A DNA stretch of 64,000 nucleotides from Lentibacter sp. XHP0401 (lineage in GTDB: Bacteria > Pseudomonadota > Alphaproteobacteria > Rhodobacterales > Rhodobacteraceae), in NCBI RefSeq assembly GCF_025751535.1, contig NZ_JAOWLC010000002.1:124001-188000 (forward strand), given 5' to 3'. The translations under genes were made by a program, and so were the position numbers. Under the pieces are notes generated by a model. That model had not been told where the DNA came from, made no database searches, and saw nothing but the letters and a program-made list of their open reading frames with translations. Within the stretch, counting starts at the first letter, position 1. Each line of letters begins with the position of its first letter. Shown here in pieces: positions 54,990-63,578 of the stretch.

Positions 54990-56092
54990 TGGTGCAGATA
55001 GCGTTGTCGCGCCGCTTGCGCCGCACTCCCTTTAGTGAAGGAGTGGAGGCCGCAGGCGTGAAGGGCTACACGGTCTATAACCGGATGCTCTTGCCGACTG
55101 TTTTTCGCACAGTTCAAGAAGATTACCGCCACCTTAAGGAGGCGGTTCAGCTTTGGGATGTCTCTTGCGAGCGGCAGGTTGAGTTGCGCGGCTCCGATGC
55201 CACACGTCTTATGCAAATGCTGACCCCGCGCGACTTGCGCCCGATGCAGGCAGGTCAGTGTTACTATGTGCCCATTGTGGACGAAACAGGTGGGATGCTG
55301 AATGATCCAGTAGCTGTAAAACTCGCAGATGATCGTTGGTGGGTGTCTATTGCCGACAGTGATTTGCTGTTGTGGATTAAGGGGATCGCTTACGGTTATC
55401 GGCTTGATGTACTGGTGGATGAACCTGACGTCAGTCCGCTGGGTGTTCAAGGTCCACACGCCGATGATGTGATGGCAGATGTCTTCGGAGATGCGGTGCG
55501 CGACATTCGCTTCTTCCGCTTCGCTATGCTCGAATTTCAGGGACGCAAACTGGCTGTAGCGCGCTCGGGATATTCCAAGCAAGGTGGTTTTGAAATATAT
55601 GTTGAAGGCAGCGATATTGGAATGCCTCTCTGGAACGCGCTGATGGAAGCAGGCAAAAAATATGATATTCATGCAGGCTGCCCCAACCTAATCGAGCGCA
55701 TCGAGGGTGGCTTACTGAGCTATGGTAACGACATGACGGACGATAACACACCTCATGAATGTGGGCTCGGCAAGTTCTGCAATACGCATTCGGCGATTGG
55801 CTGTGTCGGCCGCGATGCTTTGCTGCGGGTGGCTCAAGAGGGGCCTGTTCGGCAAATCCGTGCTGTAGAAATCCATGGTGATGCTGTGCCACCTTGCGAT
55901 CGGCTTTGGCCTGTTGTGGTCGGCGAAACACAAGTCGGAAATATCAGCAGTGCGGCCTACTCGCCCGATTTTACGACAAATGTTGCGATTGGAATGATCC
56001 GTATGACACATTGGGATGAAGGCAGTGAAGTCGACATAATAACTCCTGCGGGGGTGCATGCTGCGACTGTGAAAGAAACATTCTGGATTTGA
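54989..56092 (+). CDS. dmdA: DmdA, dimethylsulfoniopropionate demethylase
   Basis: THF-dependent enzyme of the GcvT fold that moves a methyl from DMSP to THF, giving methylmercaptopropionate and methyl-THF. It begins with SRRLRRTPFSEGVEAAGVKG and contains YNRMLLPTVF, DDRWWVSIADSDLLL, and GCPNLIERIEGGLLSYGNDM, as in roseobacter DmdA rather than glycine-cleavage T protein. 367 residues. Start at 54989 overlaps the DUF1326 stop. acuI follows after 17 bp, the order known from Ruegeria. Confidence 0.88.
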   Translation: MVQIALSRRLRRTPFSEGVEAAGVKGYTVYNRMLLPTVFRTVQEDYRHLKEAVQLWDVSCERQVELRGSDATRLMQMLTPRDLRPMQAGQCYYVPIVDETGGMLNDPVAVKLADDRWWVSIADSDLLLWIKGIAYGYRLDVLVDEPDVSPLGVQGPHADDVMADVFGDAVRDIRFFRFAMLEFQGRKLAVARSGYSKQGGFEIYVEGSDIGMPLWNALMEAGKKYDIHAGCPNLIERIEGGLLSYGNDMTDDNTPHECGLGKFCNTHSAIGCVGRDALLRVAQEGPVRQIRAVEIHGDAVPPCDRLWPVVVGETQVGNISSAAYSPDFTTNVAIGMIRMTHWDEGSEVDIITPAGVHAATVKETFWI

Positions 56093-56109
56093 AAGAAAGA
56101 GGTGACGAG

Positions 56110-57102
56110 ATGAGCGACTTCAACGCATTGGTTGTCGAGAAAGACGAAGAGACAGGCAAGACGAGTGCTATGGTCAAACAGCTTTCCGACGCGGATTTGC
56201 CTGATGGCGAAGTAACTGTAGCGGTGGAGTATTCCACGGTGAATTACAAAGACGGCCTGTGCATTGGCCCGGGCGGTGGGCTTGTGCGCAAGTATCCGCA
56301 TGTGCCTGGTATCGACTTTGCGGGCAAAGTCGAAAGCTCGTCAGATCCACGCTATAAGGCGGGAGACAAAGTTGTTCTTACAGGATGGCGCGTGGGAGAA
56401 GCCCATTGGGGCGGGTATTCGCAAAAAGCTAGCGTAAAGGCTGACTGGCTCGTGCCGCTTCCCGAGGGACTTGATACGCGCCAAGCAATGGCCGTTGGCA
56501 CGGCGGGGTTTACCGCAATGCTCGCCGTGATGGCGCTTGAAGACCATGGGATCAAATCGGGCCCGGTTCTGGTGACAGGTGCGGCGGGCGGTGTCGGATC
56601 AGTTGCCACGGCTATACTGGCGAACCTTGGCCATGAGGTTGCCGCTGTGACGGGGCGGCCCGAGACGGAGGACTATCTGAAAAGCCTTGGAGCAACCCAG
56701 ATTGTAGCTCGTGAAGAGATTAACGAAACGGTCAAGCGCCCACTGGAAGGCGAAACATGGGGTGGATGTGTGGATGCTGTCGGCGGTGAAATGCTGGCGC
56801 GACTGCTGGGGCAAATGCAATATGGAGCCTCTGTTGCGGCAGTTGGCCTTGCAGGTGGAGCTGGCTTGCCCGCCACTGTCATTCCATTTCTTTTGCGCGG
56901 CGTGAACCTTTTGGGCATCGATAGCGTGATGCAGCCCTATGATAACCGTCTGCGGGCTTGGGAACGTATTGCCCGTGATCTGCCCATGACGAAACTGGAA
57001 GCGATGGTGCAGCCTGCAAGCCTGAGCGATTTGCCCGAGTTGGGAAGAGATATCCTCAAGGGACAGGTCAAGGGCCGTGTCGTAGTTGACGTGAACGCTT
57101 GA
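56110..57102 (+). CDS. acuI: AcuI, acryloyl-CoA reductase (NADPH)
   Basis: Medium-chain dehydrogenase/reductase (YhdH type), 330 residues. VEYSTVNYKDGLCIGPGGG near the start, then VLTGWRVGEAHWGGYSQKA and the cofactor loop VTGAAGGVGSVATAILA. It removes toxic acryloyl-CoA formed when DMSP is cleaved to acrylate. Start at 56110 with AGAGGTG upstream. Last gene of the operon; a strong terminator follows. Confidence 0.9.
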   Translation: MSDFNALVVEKDEETGKTSAMVKQLSDADLPDGEVTVAVEYSTVNYKDGLCIGPGGGLVRKYPHVPGIDFAGKVESSSDPRYKAGDKVVLTGWRVGEAHWGGYSQKASVKADWLVPLPEGLDTRQAMAVGTAGFTAMLAVMALEDHGIKSGPVLVTGAAGGVGSVATAILANLGHEVAAVTGRPETEDYLKSLGATQIVAREEINETVKRPLEGETWGGCVDAVGGEMLARLLGQMQYGASVAAVGLAGGAGLPATVIPFLLRGVNLLGIDSVMQPYDNRLRAWERIARDLPMTKLEAMVQPASLSDLPELGRDILKGQVKGRVVVDVNA

Positions 57103-57125
57103 ATGCGCCGATTGGCTGGAAACAT

Positions 57126-57149
57126 AAAACCGCCCTTCCGGGCGGTTTT
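57126..57149 (+). terminator. Rho-independent terminator of the dmdA-acuI operon
   Basis: AAAACCGCCC-TTCC-GGGCGGTTTT, a 10-bp stem with 4-nt loop starting 24 bp after the acuI stop. Confidence 0.92.
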
Positions 57150-57228
57150 ATATTGTGTGAAAGCGCGGCTTGGCGGGCCAGTGGATTTGTGAAAGAGATT
57201 GAACAAAGACAGTATGAGGAGCCAAACC

Positions 57229-57645
57229 ATGAGTTATGATGCCGATAATATTTTTGCCAGGATCCTGCGCGGTGAAATCCCTTCGATCAAGGTTTATGAA
57301 GACGATGAGACCTATTGCTTTATGGATATCATGCCGCGAAGCCCGGGGCATTGCCTTGTCATTCCGAAAACATCCTGCCGCAATATTCTGGATGCGACCA
57401 CTGAACAGCTGAGCGCTTGTATGGTGACGGTAAACAAGGTGGCCAATGCGGCAATGAAGGCCTTTGGCGCGGATGGAGCGACCTTGCAACAATTCTCCGA
57501 AGCGGCGGGCGGGCAAGAAGTCTTTCATTTACACTTTCATGTTTTGCCGCGCTATGAGGGCATGCGTATGGGGCCTGCGGGCACTATGGGCGATATGGAT
57601 GAGATCAGAGAAAATGCTGCAAAGCTGATTTCGGCCATGGGGTAA
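57229..57645 (+). CDS. HIT family protein
   Basis: Histidine-triad nucleotide hydrolase/transferase, 138 residues. MSYDADNIFARILRGEIPSI at the start, DIMPRSPGHCLVIPK, and the triad HLHFHVLPRYEG with His-x-His-x-His. Start at 57229 has GAGGAG upstream; an ATG at 57199 is less likely. It has its own promoter after the acuI terminator. Confidence 0.91.
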   Translation: MSYDADNIFARILRGEIPSIKVYEDDETYCFMDIMPRSPGHCLVIPKTSCRNILDATTEQLSACMVTVNKVANAAMKAFGADGATLQQFSEAAGGQEVFHLHFHVLPRYEGMRMGPAGTMGDMDEIRENAAKLISAMG

Positions 57646-58075
57646 TGTTTTTCGTTTCTGCGAACGGCGCAAATGATCAAAGCAGTTGGTTCGCAAATTA
57701 ACGGGCTATTTCAGATCGAAAATGGTGGGTTCGCCTGTGCTTGCGGTGGCGCCCGTCTTATAAGGCGCGAGCTTTCTTGAAGTGCTTATTAATTCACAGA
57801 CCTGCGACTCAATGTGCCTCAAGAAGTATGTGGTGTTTGCGATAATTTTAACTTCATTGATTTGATCTTGGCCTTGTTGGAAAGGGAGTATGGTTCGTTT
57901 CCGACATATTATGTCGAGGATGTTTGACATTGAGAAAATCGTTGTTACCCTTGGAAAACTAGGTTTTTGCGAGTGAAACGCGCAATATAGCTGACATAAA
58001 GAGCGGTGGTTATGCGCAGTGCCTGCTAACTTCGGTTGCAAGGGCAGGGTGCGTGCGTCGCAACTGAGAGGGACA
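57646..58075. other. 430-bp A+T-richer intergenic region
   Basis: Apart from the doubtful minus-strand frame at 57706-57930 I see no gene, tRNA or clear terminator. A TTGACA occurs at 57924-57929 on the plus strand, without a good -10 partner at normal distance. The base composition is noticeably less GC-rich than neighbouring genes. Confidence 0.4.
57706..57930 (-). CDS. Possible small protein (74 aa), unrecognised
   Basis: Minus-strand frame starting MSNILDIICRKRTILPFQQG and ending GATASTGEPTIFDLK, which reads like a structured small protein. It lies alone in the 430-bp gap between the HIT and universal-stress genes. No clear Shine-Dalgarno is close to the ATG (AAGGG is 16 bases away) and I know no family. 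It may be a species-specific gene or a chance frame. Confidence 0.35.
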   Translation of the reverse strand: MSNILDIICRKRTILPFQQGQDQINEVKIIANTTYFLRHIESQVCELISTSRKLAPYKTGATASTGEPTIFDLK

Positions 58076-58492
58076 ATGTTTAACAAGATTATGACGCCTG
58101 TTGATTTAGCACATCTTACAGAGCAAAGGGCAGCTTTGGAGCATGCTGCTGCGCTGGCAAAGCTTTACGGAGCGACGGTTGTATATGTCGGCGTGTCGAC
58201 AAATATACCAAGCGCGATGGCACATACCCCGGCGGAATTTAAAGACAAATTGAACAGTTTTGCGACCGAGCAAGCGAAATTGCATGGGGTTACCACTGAG
58301 GCGGATGCCGAATTCAGTCATGATCCGCGCACAGATTTGGACGACTGTTTGGTTGAAGCGGCAGTTAAGACCAATGCCGATATGATTGTGATGCAAAGCC
58401 ATATGCCAAAGGCGCTGGACTTTTTCTGGCCGTCAAACGGCAGCAAAGTTGCGGAGCATGCAAAATGCTCGGTGACGCTCGTGCGCTCTTGA
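58076..58492 (+). CDS. Universal stress protein (UspA family)
   Basis: 138 residues of the Usp alpha/beta fold. MFNKIMTPVDLAHLTEQRAAL at the start, ADMIVMQSHMP, and the C-terminal NGSKVAEHAKCSVTLVRS. The usual G-x2-G-x9-G-S/T ATP loop is degenerate (only NGS remains), so it may not bind ATP. GAGAGGGA precedes the ATG. It lies 40 bp before the BCCT transporter, an arrangement where Usp proteins often modulate the carrier. Confidence 0.88.
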   Translation: MFNKIMTPVDLAHLTEQRAALEHAAALAKLYGATVVYVGVSTNIPSAMAHTPAEFKDKLNSFATEQAKLHGVTTEADAEFSHDPRTDLDDCLVEAAVKTNADMIVMQSHMPKALDFFWPSNGSKVAEHAKCSVTLVRS

Positions 58493-58532
58493 ACTGGAAG
58501 CAAACAAAAATAATAGAATATAGGAGGGTGCC

Positions 58533-60170
58533 ATGAGTGAAGAAACACCAGACACAGGAATACCGCAGCCCGAGGGCAATGCGGACTTAATTGATACAGA
58601 CTACGAGATTGGCCAGGATAATATCGAGACCCAGATCGGGCCTTTTGGCTTGGATATTCACAATCCGGTATTCCTGATTTCGGGAATGGCGATTGTGGCG
58701 TTTGTGTTTTACGCGTTGGCCCTGCCTGAACAATCGGGAGAGCTTTTCAGCTGGTTGTTTTCCAGTGTGACCAAGGGGTTTGACTGGTTCTTTATTGGCT
58801 CGGCTAACATTTTTGTTCTTTTCTGTCTGTTACTCATCGTTCTGCCCGTCGGCTCAGTGCGTCTTGGTGGTTCGGAGGCGACTCCAGATTATGGCTATAT
58901 CGGCTGGTTTGCGATGCTGTTTGCGGCGGGTATGGGGATTGGCCTCATGTTTTATGGCGTATCAGAGCCGATGAGCCACTTTGCCTCCTCTTTGGGAGGG
59001 ACAGCTTCAGAGGGAGGTGTGCGCACGGACTGGGCACCCCTTGGCGGTGCGGCAGGCGATAATGAAGCCGCGACAAGGCTCGCATTTGCCGCAACGATTT
59101 ATCATTGGGGTCTGCACCCATGGGCAATCTACGCGGTTGTGGCGCTCGCACTGGCGCTCTTCAGTTACAACAAGGGTTTACCACTCACCATTCGCTCGGC
59201 TTTTTATCCGATCCTGGGCGAGCGCATTTGGGGGTGGCCGGGGCACATCATTGATATTCTTGCCGTATTCGCGACCCTCTTTGGCCTTGCTACCTCACTT
59301 GGCTTTGGCGCGACACAAGCCAACGCAGGGCTAAACGAACTTTTCGGCGTTCCCATCGGTGCAACAACAGAAGTCATTCTGATTACGTTGATCACGGCCG
59401 TGGCACTGATTTCTGTTATACGTGGCCTTGACGGTGGCGTTAAAGTATTGTCCGAAATCAACATGGGATTGGCTTTCTTGCTCTTGATTTTCGTGCTGAT
59501 TGCGGGCCCTACAGCGGCAATTCTGACAGGTTTTGTTGACTATCTGGGCGCCTATTTGCAGTATCTGCCAGCGCTTTCAAACCCGGTCGGCCGTGAAGAT
59601 GTCAATTTCAGTCAAGGTTGGACATCCTTCTATTGGGCGTGGTGGATCAGTTGGTCACCTTTTGTCGGCATGTTTATCGCACGTGTAAGCCGTGGGCGGA
59701 CAGTACGTGAATTTATCATTTGCGTTCTGCTGATCCCAAGTCTTGTTTGTGTGCTCTGGATGAGCGTGTTTGGTGGCGTTGCTATTCAACAGGTTGTGCA
59801 AGACGGCTACACAGCGGCACAGAATGCTCCTTTGGAACTCAAGCTTTTCAAGATGCTGGATGCACTTCCGCTGACCCAAATCACGAGCTTGATCGGGATT
59901 GTGCTTGTGATTGTATTCTTTGTCACCTCATCTGATTCAGGCTCTTTGGTGATTGATACGATCACGGCGGGCGGCAAAGTTGATGCTCCGGTTCCGCAGC
60001 GTGTTTTCTGGTGTATCTTTGAGGGTGCGGTTGCGATCGTGCTTTTGCTATCGGTGGGTGGTTTGCAATCACTTCAGTCGATGGTGATCTCTACAGGTCT
60101 GCCCTTTACAGTAGTTTTGCTAATCATGTGCTGGGCTATCTTTAAGGGACTTCTGGCCGAAAAAAGCTAG
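58533..60170 (+). CDS. BCCT family transporter (betaine/carnitine/choline/DMSP)
   Basis: Secondary carrier with twelve membrane spans, 545 residues. Family marks: AAGMGIGLMFYGVSEPMSHF, AIYHWGLHPWAIYAVV-like HWGLHPW, and WTSFYWAWWISWSPFVGMFI with substrate-binding Trp residues, then ARVSRGRTVREF. AGGAGGG precedes the ATG. Roseobacter BCCT carriers import DMSP or glycine betaine; the nearby dmdA supports DMSP, but the substrate is not proven by sequence. The acidic N-terminal tail (about 50 residues) may be regulatory. Confidence 0.91.
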   Translation: MSEETPDTGIPQPEGNADLIDTDYEIGQDNIETQIGPFGLDIHNPVFLISGMAIVAFVFYALALPEQSGELFSWLFSSVTKGFDWFFIGSANIFVLFCLLLIVLPVGSVRLGGSEATPDYGYIGWFAMLFAAGMGIGLMFYGVSEPMSHFASSLGGTASEGGVRTDWAPLGGAAGDNEAATRLAFAATIYHWGLHPWAIYAVVALALALFSYNKGLPLTIRSAFYPILGERIWGWPGHIIDILAVFATLFGLATSLGFGATQANAGLNELFGVPIGATTEVILITLITAVALISVIRGLDGGVKVLSEINMGLAFLLLIFVLIAGPTAAILTGFVDYLGAYLQYLPALSNPVGREDVNFSQGWTSFYWAWWISWSPFVGMFIARVSRGRTVREFIICVLLIPSLVCVLWMSVFGGVAIQQVVQDGYTAAQNAPLELKLFKMLDALPLTQITSLIGIVLVIVFFVTSSDSGSLVIDTITAGGKVDAPVPQRVFWCIFEGAVAIVLLLSVGGLQSLQSMVISTGLPFTVVLLIMCWAIFKGLLAEKS

Positions 60171-60194
60171 ACGGCATCCTACAAGTTGATAGAG

Positions 60195-60230
60195 CGGCCC
60201 CTGCTGAAAATGCACGGGGCCGTTTCTTTT
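60195..60230 (+). terminator. Rho-independent terminator of the BCCT gene
   Basis: CGGCCCC (60195-60201) pairs with GGGGCCG (60216-60222) around a 14-nt loop and is followed by TTTCTTTT. It lies 24 bp after the stop codon. Confidence 0.85.
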
Positions 60231-60293
60231 GCCGCGCAGGCCTTGAAACCCTGCAAAATTGTGCGCTCAATGTCGGCAAACATGGAGAGACAT

Positions 60294-61514
60294 ATGACAC
60301 TCGATATCGAATTTGTGCGCGCGCAGTTTCCGGCTTTTAATCAACCAGCTCTTCAAGAGCAGGCGTTTTTCGAAAACGCAGGGGGATCGTATACGTGCAA
60401 GCCGGTGATAGACAGGCTCACACGGTTTTACAACGAGCGCAAAGTACAGCCCTATGCACCTTATGAGGCCTCACGCCTTGGTGGTGAGGAGATGGATGAA
60501 GCGCGTTCAAGATTGGCAGCGATGATGGGCGTAGACACAGATGAGGTGAGCTTTGGTCCGTCAACCACGCAAAATACCTATGTTCTAGCGAATAGCTTTC
60601 GCCAATTTATGCAACCCGGTGATGCTGTGATCGTGACAAACCAAGACCACGAAGCCAATACGGGCCCATGGCGGCGGTTGGCGGATGAAGGGTTTGAAGT
60701 GCGAGAATGGCAGATTGATCCTGATACCGGGCATCTGGAACTAGACAAGCTCGAAGAGTTGCTCGACGAAAAGGTGCGTTTGGTATGTTTCCCACATTGC
60801 TCAAATGTCGTGGGCGAGATTAATCCTGTCGTTGAAATCACGGCGCTGGCGCATGCTGCCGGAGCGTTCGTCTGTGTTGATGGGGTGAGCTATGCTCCTC
60901 ACGGAATTCCCAATGTGGGCCTTATGGGGCCAGATATCTATCTGTTTTCGGCTTATAAAACCTACGGGCCGCATCAGGGTATTATGGTGATGCGCCGTGC
61001 GTTGGGCGAAACACTGCCAAATCAGGGCCACTACTTTAACGCAGGCAGTCTTTACAAGCGTTTTACACCAGCAGGGCCGGATCATGCGCAGGTTGCTGCT
61101 TCGGCGGGTATGGCTGACTATGCCGATGCATTGGCGGAACATCATGGGATAACAGGCAAGTCTGCGGAGCGTGCAGCAGGCGTCCACGATTTGATGCGTA
61201 ACCATGAGGTAGCACTTTTGCAACCCTTGCTGGATTACGCGAAAGCAAAAAACTCGGTTCGCCTGATCGGACCGACCGATGCTGCCCTTCGCGCGCCAAC
61301 CGTTGCTTTGGAGTTGGCTCAAGCCGGCGAGGCCGTGGCGAGGGCATTATCTGAAGGTGGTATTATGGCAGGCGGTGGCGATTTCTACGCTGTCCGCGCA
61401 CTTCAGGCGATGGGCGTTGATCCTGAGAAGGGTGTCTTGCGCTTGTCTTTCGTTCACTACACTTCAAAACAGGAAGTTGATAAGCTTATCAATGCACTGG
61501 ACCGTGTTTTGTGA
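60294..61514 (+). CDS. Class V aminotransferase-fold PLP enzyme (NifS/cysteine-desulfurase-like)
   Basis: 406 residues. It begins MTLDIEFVRAQFPAFNQ; AFFENAGGSYT is the N-terminal glycine region. QDHEANTGPW and VCVDGVSYAPHG contribute to PLP binding, and LFSAYKTYGPHQG carries the Schiff-base Lys. Start at 60294 has GGAGAG upstream. Cysteine desulfurase, selenocysteine lyase or an isopenicillin-epimerase-like enzyme are all possible. It is followed 57 bp later by the photolyase gene. Confidence 0.82.
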   Translation: MTLDIEFVRAQFPAFNQPALQEQAFFENAGGSYTCKPVIDRLTRFYNERKVQPYAPYEASRLGGEEMDEARSRLAAMMGVDTDEVSFGPSTTQNTYVLANSFRQFMQPGDAVIVTNQDHEANTGPWRRLADEGFEVREWQIDPDTGHLELDKLEELLDEKVRLVCFPHCSNVVGEINPVVEITALAHAAGAFVCVDGVSYAPHGIPNVGLMGPDIYLFSAYKTYGPHQGIMVMRRALGETLPNQGHYFNAGSLYKRFTPAGPDHAQVAASAGMADYADALAEHHGITGKSAERAAGVHDLMRNHEVALLQPLLDYAKAKNSVRLIGPTDAALRAPTVALELAQAGEAVARALSEGGIMAGGGDFYAVRALQAMGVDPEKGVLRLSFVHYTSKQEVDKLINALDRVL

Positions 61515-61571
61515 TCTGACAGCTTTTGCCTTGCGTAGATATGTAAACACGTAAGAGAGGCAAGTAGTGAC

Positions 61572-62978
61572 ATGAGCAGACCAGTGATTTGGTGGGTCCG
61601 GCGCGATATGCGGCTGACAGATAATGAGGCGCTCTGCGCGGCGTTGGAGGCAGGCCCCGTTATCCCGCTGTTCATATATGAAACCCGCTCGGAGAGCTTG
61701 GGCGCTGCTCCCCGCTGGCGTCTTAAGCGTGCGCTTGAAGCTTTCTCAGAGGCATTGAGCGAAAAGGGCTCAAAGCTTGTTTTGCGGCGTGGAGCTGCGC
61801 TTGACGTGTTGCGTGATGTGATTGCCGAGAGCGGCGCAACACAGGTGCATTGGGGTAGATTATATGACCCCGCTTCAAGACGTATCGATTCGGATATCAA
61901 AAAAACCTTGCGGGCAGACGGGGTTCAAGCTCACAGCCACATAGGGCACATTTTGCACGAACCAATGTCTGTGAAGACACAAACGGGTGATTTTTATAAG
62001 GTCTTTACGCCGTTCTGGCGCAATATCCAGAGTGCCGATGTCGCCTTTCCTAAGAACAATCCCAAAAGCCTACCACAGCCCGAGGGCTGGCCCACGTCTG
62101 AATGCTTGAACGATTGGGCGATAGCATCCGACATGTATCGCGGCGCAGATGTGCTTGCGCGGTATTCCACCGCTGGTGAAGCTGCAGCTTGGCAAAAGTT
62201 ATATGACTTTCTTGAAGAGCGTGCCGTGACATATAAGGCCGCGCGTGATCGTTTAGCGGAAAATGGAACATCTGATTTGTCTGACAATCTGGCGTACGGC
62301 GAGATTTCTCCGCGCACTATCTGGCATTTGGGTCAGAAGGCCATAGCCTCCGGCGCGCAGGGGCTTGAGCCTTTTTTACGCCAGATTGCATGGCGCGATT
62401 TTGCGCATCACTTGATGTATCACACACCCCATATGTTGCAAGAAAACTGGCGCGAAGGTTGGGACAATTTCCCATGGAACGAGGATACGGAATCTTCTGC
62501 AGTGATGGCTTGGAAAATGGGCACCACCGGCATTGATTTTGTCGACGCTGCGATGCGCGAGCTTTGGGTCACTGGGAAAATGCATAACCGGGCACGGATG
62601 GTTGTGGCAAGCTATCTCACCAAGCACATGATGGTGCATTGGCGTGTGGGGGAGCAATGGTTTGCAGACCAGCTAATTGATTATGATCCCGCAAATAATG
62701 CGATGGGCTGGCAGTGGGTTGCTGGGTCAGGGCCTGATGCAGCACCGTATTTCAGAGTGTTTAACCCGGACACACAACTTGAAAAATTTGATCCTAAGCG
62801 TGCCTATTTCTCACGCTGGGTGGCGGAGGGACAGGTTGAACCCCCACAAACTGCGCTTGATTTTTTTGACGCCATTCCAAAACAAGCGCAACTTTCTTCA
62901 CAGGACACACGCCCGAAACCTATTGTAAGGCTTAAAGAAGGGCGGGAACGGGCTTTGGCAGCCTATAGCGCAAAGTAG
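61572..62978 (+). CDS. phr: Deoxyribodipyrimidine photolyase (class I CPD type)
   Basis: Light-driven repair of UV-induced cyclobutane dimers with FAD. N-terminal antenna domain WWVRRDMRLTDNEAL, then the FAD domain with FLRQIAWRDFAHHLMYHTP, GKMHNRARMVVASYLTKHM and NAMGWQWVAGSGPDAAPYF. 468 residues. A TGATC element lies 56 bp upstream of the ATG, possibly part of an extracytoplasmic-sigma promoter. Confidence 0.94.
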   Translation: MSRPVIWWVRRDMRLTDNEALCAALEAGPVIPLFIYETRSESLGAAPRWRLKRALEAFSEALSEKGSKLVLRRGAALDVLRDVIAESGATQVHWGRLYDPASRRIDSDIKKTLRADGVQAHSHIGHILHEPMSVKTQTGDFYKVFTPFWRNIQSADVAFPKNNPKSLPQPEGWPTSECLNDWAIASDMYRGADVLARYSTAGEAAAWQKLYDFLEERAVTYKAARDRLAENGTSDLSDNLAYGEISPRTIWHLGQKAIASGAQGLEPFLRQIAWRDFAHHLMYHTPHMLQENWREGWDNFPWNEDTESSAVMAWKMGTTGIDFVDAAMRELWVTGKMHNRARMVVASYLTKHMMVHWRVGEQWFADQLIDYDPANNAMGWQWVAGSGPDAAPYFRVFNPDTQLEKFDPKRAYFSRWVAEGQVEPPQTALDFFDAIPKQAQLSSQDTRPKPIVRLKEGRERALAAYSAK

Positions 62979-63105
62979 TCAATAAGTATGAAAAACGAGA
63001 AGAGGCCTTTCGCTATTTGAGGATTTTTTACCTAAGCTCTTGCGCCACGTCCTTTCATGACGGTATCTGATATGGAGTAAAATAAATATAGCGAAGCTTG
63101 AACAG

Positions 63106-63555
63106 ATGCCTACAGCCGCCCGAATGCTTTCTGCAATCTACCTTGCTGTATTGGCTTTCGTCGTCACCGATATGATTGTGGCAGCTATGCTGGTCGAGGA
63201 ACCTGACCTCAATTTTGGCCGTTTTCGCGAAATCAACGTTTTTATTTCGGCATCTGTCGGCTGGATATTGCTTGGCTCGCGGGTTGGCAATCCTTACTCT
63301 GTTGCGACGGGGCTCGGGATTACCGCTGTTGCGGCTGCAATCTTCTGGTGCATATTTGCACACTCTATTCTGGAGATGCTCGAGCTTTCGCTAAACCGGA
63401 AGTTTGACGGACCAATGGAAGCGCTGGTCGGTGCCGTTGAACTGGGTGTCGGATATAGTGCCGAATTGTTGCGGGCAAATATTATAGTTACGCTGGTCTT
63501 AGGCGGCATTGTGGCGGGGTTGTTTGCAGAGTTTGTTAGCCGCCGCTGGAGCTAA
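63106..63555 (+). CDS. trgA: TrgA family membrane protein
   Basis: 149 residues with about four hydrophobic spans: an N-terminal helix at about 8-28, GWILLGSRVGN, TGLGITAVAAAIFWCIFAH and a C-terminal IVTLVLGGIVAGLFAEF. It matches the TrgA family, first linked to tellurite resistance in Rhodobacter sphaeroides, where trgB follows as it does here. The biochemical role is unknown. The ribosome site is weak and an ATG at 63124 is an alternative start. Confidence 0.8.
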   Translation: MPTAARMLSAIYLAVLAFVVTDMIVAAMLVEEPDLNFGRFREINVFISASVGWILLGSRVGNPYSVATGLGITAVAAAIFWCIFAHSILEMLELSLNRKFDGPMEALVGAVELGVGYSAELLRANIIVTLVLGGIVAGLFAEFVSRRWS

Positions 63556-63578
63556 GTCAATTACAGTTAGGAACTGAA

